Origin: Anaerolineaceae bacterium UBA5311
GTDB taxonomy: Bacteria > Chloroflexota > Anaerolineae > Anaerolineales > Anaerolineaceae
Reading direction: 5' to 3'
Assembly: GCA_002411175.1 (NCBI GenBank)
Contig: DHRN01000048.1
Location: forward strand, 14,986 to 26,207
DNA length: 11,222 nucleotides
Below are positions 7,081-11,222 of the stretch, one piece after another. Each line of letters begins with the position of its first letter. Positions within the stretch are counted from its first letter, which is position 1. Below the pieces are notes generated by a model. The model did no database searches, was not told where the DNA came from, and saw only the letters and a program-made list of their open reading frames with translations. The position numbers and the translations under genes were made by a program.

Positions 7081-7105
7081 AAAAAACCCGGTAAACCGGG
7101 TTTTT
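7081..7105 (-). terminator. Rho-independent terminator of the GNAT gene
   Basis: CCCGG (7087-7091) pairs with CCGGG (7096-7100) around a TAAA loop, extended by five A-T pairs. On the minus strand a T6 run (7081-7086) ends it, 19 bases after the GNAT stop. Because the plus side also has T5CT4 (7101-7110), it could work in both directions, though no plus-strand gene needs it. Confidence 0.88.
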
Positions 7106-7119
7106 CTTTTGCATGACAG

Positions 7120-7689
7120 TTACTTCAATTCGAGCACGTAGGTGAACTCGCCATTTTTCTCAGCCATTTTTACAAAGCTGAGCTCTTCATACATAATTGG
7201 CACACCGTGATACTGCCGTTCCGGGTGGGCGCTCCAGGTAAATGGTTTTCCGATTACACGGTCATAGCCCCTTGTGCGAAAATCTTCGACGGCGGTTTCC
7301 AAAAGTTTTCTTGCCAGCCGCTTTCGTCGAAATTCCGGATGGATCAGAAAACAAACCACAAGCCCATTTTTGCCCGGGTATTGCTTAAATTCTTCATTGT
7401 TCTTCAACAAATCGTAGTTCTGCTGGTCATTGGCGTTGATCCAACCGATTGGTTTGTCACCGTCAAAAGCCATGAAACCGTGCATTACGCCATTACGGAT
7501 GTTTTCTTGTGCAAGCTGTCGGTTTTGTTCCGCGCTGCGGGCACGCCATTCTTCTGTGGGACAATTAATATGGTAATACTGGCAATTGCAAAATTGCCAG
7601 TGCGGCGCATGGTGAAAATCCAGTTCCCCGACGTAGGTAGTAAAGATGTCTGCCATCTCTGGAGTTAACGGTCTGATTTGAATTTCCAT
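7120..7689 (-). CDS. GNAT family N-acetyltransferase with N-terminal Cys-x-Cys motif
   Basis: GNAT enzymes move acetyl from acetyl-CoA to an amine; the substrate here is unknown. With the start chosen the protein has 189 residues. An N-terminal segment HHAPHWQFCNCQYYHINC (26-43) has three cysteines (34, 36, 43) and several histidines. The acetyl-CoA fold follows: GFMAFDGDKPIGWINA (71-86), a core strand VVCFLIHPEF (111-120) and the loop RRKRLARKLL (121-130), where the usual R-x-x-G-x-G/A has Arg124 in place of the first Gly. PFTWSAHPERQYHGVPIMYEELSF (149-172) has the typical C-terminal MYE..GF shape. I chose the ATG at 7689 because AAGGGA lies five bases upstream; an in-frame GTG at 7704 would put the start upstream of this site and has no ribosome site of its own. 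It is separated by 94 bases from the aminotransferase and ends at a terminator. Confidence 0.88.
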   Translation of the reverse strand: MEIQIRPLTPEMADIFTTYVGELDFHHAPHWQFCNCQYYHINCPTEEWRARSAEQNRQLAQENIRNGVMHGFMAFDGDKPIGWINANDQQNYDLLKNNEEFKQYPGKNGLVVCFLIHPEFRRKRLARKLLETAVEDFRTRGYDRVIGKPFTWSAHPERQYHGVPIMYEELSFVKMAEKNGEFTYVLELK

Positions 7690-7783
7690 CAAGTTCCCTT
7701 CCACATAAGTAATTTGAGTTGAACCATCATATTATCAAAAAAATTCGTTGAAGTCCATAGCATAGCTTTATATAGGAAGGAAC

Positions 7784-8962
7784 TCAGAAAAAATCTTTCC
7801 TGTTTTTCTGGCGTTTTAGAAAACGTTCGATTCTTTCCAGGGCAATTTCGATTTTCTCGTACGATGTGGCATAAGAAACCCGCGCATAGCCAATGCCGGC
7901 GAAACCAAAACTATTGCCCGGGACGATGGCTACATGTTCCTCTTCCAACAATCGCCCACAGAAATCATCGTCATTCAAGCCAGACGAACGCACATCCGGA
8001 AAAGCGTAAAACGCTCCCTTGGGCTCAACGGTGGGTAAGCCGATTGTGTTCAACCCGTCTACGACGAGCCTTCGCCGGCGGTCATATTCTGCACGCATTT
8101 CCTGGACATAAGGTTCACCGACCAACAATGCAGCAAGGGCGGCATATTGTGAAACGGTTGGGGCAGACATGATTGAATATTGATGGATACGCACCATTCC
8201 GTCTATATATGCCTTAGGTCCGGCAACATAACCGATTCTCCATCCGGTCATGGCGTATGCTTTCGAAAAGCCACCTAACAGAATGGTTCGGTCATACATA
8301 CCAGGTAAACTGGAGAAACAAACGTGTTCCACGTCGTAAACCAGGCGGTCGTAAATTTCATCAGATACGACGATCAGGTCGTGTTTTTCAGCCAGTTCTG
8401 CCAATTGGGTCAGGAAAGAGCGGGGATAAACGGCACCGGTCGGATTTGAGGGGCTGCCGATGAATATCGCCCGGGTCCTGGGGGTAATTGAGGCTTCAAT
8501 ATCCTCAATTTTGGGAACAAAATTGTTTTTTGCGTGAGTTGCCACCTCGACCGGTTCGCCACCGGCAAGGATCACCTCTGCCTGGTAAGAGACGAAGCAA
8601 GGTGTTGGGATGATGACCTCATCGCCCTGGTTTAGAATTGCTGTGAAAACCAGGTACAGCGCTTCTGAAACACCCACGGTCATTACGATTTCATTTTGAG
8701 CGAAATATTCGACACCATATAGCGTCTTCAGGTGATCGCTGACCGCCTGGCGAAGGACTAAAAGCCCATGATTGGAGGTGTAGTGAGTTTCACCCCGCTT
8801 TAAAGCTTCGATGCCAGCCTGGATGATTGGCTTGGGTGTGTCAAAATCTGGCTCGCCAATTCCAAGCGAAATGACATCTTTCATTGTTGCCGCGATATCA
8901 AAAAACTTGCGGATTCCGGAGGGCTTTAAACCAGCCACTCGATCTGACAAAACATTCTTCAT
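7784..8962 (-). CDS. Class I pyridoxal-phosphate aminotransferase (AspAT/PatA-like)
   Basis: It moves an amino group between an amino acid and a 2-oxo acid, with pyridoxal phosphate as cofactor. At 392 residues it is full length. Visible: ISLGIGEPDFDTP (31-43); YTSNHGLLVLR (61-71); SNPTG (172-176) with Asn173; VSDEIYD (199-205) with Asp201; the cofactor lysine Lys234 in GGFSKAYAMTGWRIGY; and the substrate-carboxylate Arg361 in ARVSYA. The TGWRIGY form fits the I-gamma subgroup, which includes aspartate, aromatic and PatA-type enzymes; the amino donor cannot be told from sequence. It is not a DegT/sugar aminotransferase, so the upstream nucleotidyltransferase does not by itself make it a sugar enzyme. 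AAAGGAG is six bases before the ATG at 8962. It begins 39 bases after the nucleotidyltransferase stop, so the two probably share a transcript. No clear hairpin follows it; a T7 run lies on the minus strand near 7735-7743. Confidence 0.95.
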   Translation of the reverse strand: MKNVLSDRVAGLKPSGIRKFFDIAATMKDVISLGIGEPDFDTPKPIIQAGIEALKRGETHYTSNHGLLVLRQAVSDHLKTLYGVEYFAQNEIVMTVGVSEALYLVFTAILNQGDEVIIPTPCFVSYQAEVILAGGEPVEVATHAKNNFVPKIEDIEASITPRTRAIFIGSPSNPTGAVYPRSFLTQLAELAEKHDLIVVSDEIYDRLVYDVEHVCFSSLPGMYDRTILLGGFSKAYAMTGWRIGYVAGPKAYIDGMVRIHQYSIMSAPTVSQYAALAALLVGEPYVQEMRAEYDRRRRLVVDGLNTIGLPTVEPKGAFYAFPDVRSSGLNDDDFCGRLLEEEHVAIVPGNSFGFAGIGYARVSYATSYEKIEIALERIERFLKRQKNRKDFF

Positions 8963-9001
8963 TAACTCTCCTTTTCGTTGTTTAGGATTGATTGTCTTGT
9001 T

Positions 9002-10015
9002 TTACCAATTTGCCCAGGAGTTATCTCCCAGGTTAAATTTTCCTTTCATGCCATTTACAACCACATCATAACCCAGCAAAGAACCTTCCAGTTGGGCGTT
9101 GGTGATATGCGCCCCCTGGCTGAGGATCGAATCTTTGATAGTGCTGTTGTGGATCAGACTGCCCGGACCAATTGAGACAAAGGGTCCGATAATTGAAGCG
9201 TTCGCCCTGGCATCCGGGTGAATAAAGACCGGGGGGATAATAACATTATCTTCGTAAGTGCCGTGTTCTTCAAAATTCGCCCTGCCGTGTTCCAGCAGGT
9301 AGCGGTTGGTATCCAGGAGGGCTTCAGATGTGCCGGCATCCAGCCAGACCTTGACCTGCTCCACGCGCATGGTTGCCCGTTTTTCCAGCATCAGGTTGAT
9401 TGCATCGACCAGGTAATATTCGCCTCTTAAGGCAATTTTGCGTTCGATTTGTTCTTCAATTGCTTCGAGCAGAAGTTTGCCGTCTTTGAAATAATAACAG
9501 CCAACCACGGCAAGGTTATTGTTCATGTCGTTGGGTTTTTCGATCAGCCTTGTTACCAACCCGTGGGAATCAACCTCAGCCACTCCAAAGCGCCTCGGAT
9601 CGGGAACCGCTTTGACCCAGGCAACCGAATCCACTTCTTCATTGGCAATGTTGCCAAAATCGTTTTCAATTAAGGTGTCAGAAAAAACAACCAGGGCTGG
9701 TCCGTCAAGATAATCGCGGGCATGATAGAGCGCGTCGGATTGACCCTTCTTTTCAGGCTGTTGAATGTAATGGACTTTATAACGTGGATATTTCTTTTGC
9801 ATGTGTGCCTGGATAAGCTCTTGCTGCCCGGGCGACATAATATATACATATTCGGCATTTTCAACATCTGGTACGGTTTTGAAGGTTGCCAGAAGGTGAT
9901 CCAGCACAGTTGACCCCGCCAACGAGACCAGCGGTTTTGGACGGCTCCAGGTCAGCGGACGCAGACGGCTGCCAAGACCTGCCATGGGAATGATGATTTT
10001 GAGTTTTTGATTCAT
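9002..10015 (-). CDS. Sugar-1-phosphate nucleotidyltransferase with C-terminal hexapeptide repeats
   Basis: It joins an NTP and a sugar-1-phosphate to make an NDP-sugar, used for cell-envelope or exopolysaccharide glycans. The 337 residues start with the nucleotide-binding loop PMAGLGSRLRPLT (10-22) and Lys27. Next come FSDT (111-114) with metal-binding Asp113, LIEKP (157-161) and WLDAGT (224-229) with Asp226. A hexapeptide-type left-handed beta-helix follows from about residue 253 to 325 (for example DARANASIIGPFVSIGPG). This architecture is seen in glucose-1-phosphate thymidylyl- or uridylyltransferases and the archaeal ST0452-type bifunctional enzymes; the exact sugar and nucleotide are not settled. 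AGGAG-like sites lie before the ATG at 10015, with a TATAAT box 52 bases upstream. The aminotransferase follows 39 bases downstream. Confidence 0.92.
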   Translation of the reverse strand: MNQKLKIIIPMAGLGSRLRPLTWSRPKPLVSLAGSTVLDHLLATFKTVPDVENAEYVYIMSPGQQELIQAHMQKKYPRYKVHYIQQPEKKGQSDALYHARDYLDGPALVVFSDTLIENDFGNIANEEVDSVAWVKAVPDPRRFGVAEVDSHGLVTRLIEKPNDMNNNLAVVGCYYFKDGKLLLEAIEEQIERKIALRGEYYLVDAINLMLEKRATMRVEQVKVWLDAGTSEALLDTNRYLLEHGRANFEEHGTYEDNVIIPPVFIHPDARANASIIGPFVSIGPGSLIHNSTIKDSILSQGAHITNAQLEGSLLGYDVVVNGMKGKFNLGDNSWANW

Positions 10016-10066
10016 AATCTCCTCTCCTGTGTCATCAAGACATGGGAAATGCCTGTAATTTGTTTC

Positions 10067-10072
10067 ATTATA
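10067..10072 (-). promoter_or_regulatory. Candidate -10 box of the nucleotidyltransferase-aminotransferase unit
   Basis: A perfect TATAAT on the minus strand gives a leader of about 45 bases that contains the ribosome site. No -35 box near TTGACA is seen 16-18 bases upstream, so this is a single-element call. The box lies in the 90-base gap after the lipoprotein stop, which lets the two-gene unit be transcribed without the lipoprotein. Confidence 0.4.
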
Positions 10073-10105
10073 TCCTCAATATCAGCGAATAGGCGCTAAC
10101 TTCGC

Positions 10106-10873
10106 TTATGGTTCCCTGATTTCCAGATCGGACACCCTGATGGTCATCGGCAAATCACCTCCGGTTTGTGCGATTACCCCGAGCTCACCCTGGGGTTCGC
10201 TGTAAAGCAGGTAGGTGAATTGCGATGTCCCGTTGATCAGGACTTCAAGCTCCCCCTGCCTGGACCAGACCCCAATCCGGTTGAAAGCAGGTGATCCGGG
10301 CTGAAGCTTTCGACCGGTTTGCCACGAAACCAGTTGACTCGTTCCGGTCGGCAAGACGCGTTCGAATTTGACTTCACCGGCACAGTTGAGCCACAACCGG
10401 AAGGTGCCTGACTGGCTGTTGTTCCATAAAATCAGACCATACTGATCTTCCGGTGAGCACATCAGCGTGTCAAGATTGATCTCAAGAAAAAATTCTGTCG
10501 GCAGCAGATGCTCACTCAGACTGGAGAGGTTATGTTTGCCGCCATTTACTGCCAGGGTGATCGCGTTGGCATCATAGGCACTCGTGCCGGCGGTGGTGCT
10601 GCTGGTCTGCCAGTAAGTTGTGTCGCTGAAATAATCGGCAACGAGTAAGCCCTCAGCATCGCTCGACCTGGTGGGCAGTGAGGTGTTTGGTGTCGGGTTC
10701 AAAACCGGGGGAAGTGTGGGCGTGCGCGGAAACCAGTCAATTGTCGCGGTGGGTTCAATTGTCCGGGTCGGCAGGGCGCTTGTCGGTTCAGGCAAAGATT
10801 CTGGTATTGCCTGGCAAGCGGAAACCAACAAAACAAGGGGTACAACCAACCAGATGGATTTCATTCTTAACAT
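10106..10873 (-). CDS. Lipoprotein of unknown function with Pro/Thr-rich linker and beta-rich domain
   Basis: I do not recognise the family. The N terminus MLRMKSIWLVVPLVLLVSAC is a lipoprotein signal: basic start, hydrophobic core and lipobox LVSAC with Cys20 for lipidation. A proline/threonine-rich spacer follows (about 21-68). The rest (about 75-255) looks like a single beta-sandwich domain. It starts with ADYFSDTTYWQ (79-89), has two cysteines (139, 164) that could form a disulfide, and contains repeated short strands such as YGLILW and EVLINGTSQF. This layout resembles concanavalin-like (LamG/laminarin-type) lectin-fold domains common on lipoproteins of Anaerolineae, a judgement by pattern only. 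It should sit outside the membrane and may bind glycans. No strong Shine-Dalgarno precedes the ATG at 10873. TAAAAT (10880-10885) would give a leaderless start, but no -35 box supports it; Met4 (10864) is a possible start. Confidence 0.85.
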   Translation of the reverse strand: MLRMKSIWLVVPLVLLVSACQAIPESLPEPTSALPTRTIEPTATIDWFPRTPTLPPVLNPTPNTSLPTRSSDAEGLLVADYFSDTTYWQTSSTTAGTSAYDANAITLAVNGGKHNLSSLSEHLLPTEFFLEINLDTLMCSPEDQYGLILWNNSQSGTFRLWLNCAGEVKFERVLPTGTSQLVSWQTGRKLQPGSPAFNRIGVWSRQGELEVLINGTSQFTYLLYSEPQGELGVIAQTGGDLPMTIRVSDLEIREP

Positions 10874-10973
10874 GCCTACATTTTACCTAAACATTGCCAG
10901 GAAGGCTGTTTTGGTTTTATGTGAGTACCTGTTTCACTTTTGAAGTAACTTTGCAAAAAGGATTGATGGGGGG

Positions 10974-11043
10974 CTGTCATCCTGAGCCTCTTTTGCGAAG
11001 GATCTGTGCAGTCCCCCGGGGTAAGCATCGTTCAGAATGACAG
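10974..11043. repeat. Imperfect-inverted-ended repeat unit, MITE/REP-like
   Basis: The segment opens with CTGTCATCCTGAGC and closes with GTTCAGAATGACAG, whose complement is CTGTCATTCTGAAC. The two 14-base ends agree at 12 positions, so this 70-base unit is a palindrome-ended element. It contains a CCCCGGGG palindrome (11014-11021). The first 21 bases recur exactly at 11202-11222 and the last 15 at 11064-11078. GTCATCCTGAG followed by GCGAAGGATCT is a type of intergenic repeat I associate with several environmental phyla. There is no gene or transposase here. Confidence 0.75.
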
Positions 11044-11063
11044 CCGTATGGTCGGGCAAGATT

Positions 11064-11078
11064 CGTTCAGAATGACAG
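11064..11078. repeat. Second copy of the repeat right end
   Basis: CGTTCAGAATGACAG is identical to 11029-11043, 35 bases downstream in the same orientation. A degraded third copy, GGTCAGAATGAG, lies at 11183-11194. The bases before it (GCAAGATT) differ from the first copy (TAAGCAT), so these are end-fragments or nested copies, not a plain duplication. Confidence 0.7.
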
Positions 11079-11088
11079 GCAAGCAGGT

Positions 11089-11149
11089 GGCGGATTGAGG
11101 GCACAATACATAGGTTTGGGGCAGTGTTGACGGTGCCCTCAATCTCGCC
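11089..11149. repeat. Long inverted repeat forming a hairpin
   Basis: GATTGAGGGCAC (11093-11104) pairs perfectly with GTGCCCTCAATC (11133-11144). The stem extends outward by GGCG against CGCC with one bulged base, giving about 16 pairs around a 28-base loop. It lies between copies of the GTCATCCTGAG-type repeat and is of a different sequence. It could be another palindromic dispersed element or a structured transcript. No coding sequence covers it. Confidence 0.75.
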
Positions 11150-11201
11150 CTACGGGGGTACTTCGTTCACCAAGCGTTCTTCGGTCAGAATGAGGGGTAA
11201 T

Positions 11202-11222
11202 CTGTCATCCTGAGCCTCTTTT
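11202..11222. repeat. Second copy of the repeat left end, running off the window
   Basis: Twenty-one bases exactly match 10974-10994, from CTGTCATCCTGAGC to the T4 run. The window ends inside it, so a further complete unit probably continues beyond 11222. The 228-base spacing of the two copies shows a tandem or clustered arrangement. Confidence 0.8.

Noticed and set aside
7207..7668. Open frame of about 150 codons on the plus strand opposite the GNAT gene
   Set aside because: It is antisense to a gene with clear motifs, has no recognisable domain and no good ribosome site.
7690..7704. Upstream GTG start for the GNAT gene
   Set aside because: The ribosome site AAGGGA lies between this GTG and the ATG at 7689, so the ATG is the natural start.
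7735..7783. Terminator after the aminotransferase
   Set aside because: A T7 run exists, but the best upstream stem is only five pairs with a bulge, too weak to call.
10084..10106. AGCGAA/TTCGCT inverted repeat at the lipoprotein stop as a terminator
   Set aside because: Only six pairs with a long loop and no U-tract on the minus strand.
10974..11222. Possible CRISPR array
   Set aside because: Repeat copies are unevenly spaced (35 and 228 bases), occur in two orientations and have palindromic ends; there are no regular spacers and no cas genes.

Overview
The window holds ten protein-coding genes, all on the minus strand. They have moderate GC, Shine-Dalgarno sites mostly of the AAGGAG type, and short AT-rich spacers, several of which contain Rho-independent terminators. 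There are no tRNA, rRNA, CRISPR, integrase or transposase genes. The protein set fits a free-living heterotrophic bacterium: an OsmC peroxidase, a catabolic-type glutamate dehydrogenase, PTS EI and HPr, and a lipoprotein with a Pro/Thr-rich linker before a beta-rich domain. My best guess is Chloroflexota, class Anaerolineae, from the overall feel of the proteins and from the short intergenic repeats at both ends. That is an inference without any database search.

In the direction of transcription (high to low coordinates) the layout is as follows. First comes a 349-base intergenic zone full of short palindromic repeats (10874-11222), then a lipoprotein of unknown function (10106-10873). Next is a probable two-gene operon of a sugar-1-phosphate nucleotidyltransferase (9002-10015) and a class I aminotransferase (7784-8962). 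A GNAT acetyltransferase (7120-7689) follows and ends at a strong terminator. Glutamate dehydrogenase (5606-6892) and osmC (4983-5402) each have their own terminator. A small cysteine-rich YgbA-family protein (4447-4839) is next, then the ptsH-ptsI pair (3984-4262 and 2226-3944), then transketolase (64-2076), whose 3' end has a GC-rich hairpin.

Functionally this is mostly core metabolism with stress genes between. Transketolase and PTS EI/HPr link sugar-phosphate metabolism to phosphoenolpyruvate. Glutamate dehydrogenase and the aminotransferase connect amino-acid nitrogen to 2-oxo acids. OsmC (organic peroxides) and YgbA (linked in enterobacteria to nitric-oxide stress) sit next to each other but are probably separate transcription units. 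No PTS permease (EII), HPr kinase or DhaKLM gene lies in the window, so the target of the phosphorelay cannot be read here.

I do not see an undescribed multi-gene system. The points most worth checking are the structured repeat cluster at the right edge, a probable leaderless transcript for ygbA, the altered acetyl-CoA loop and Cys-x-Cys motif of the GNAT protein, the HPr loop insertion, and the EI/HPr pair without a visible permease.
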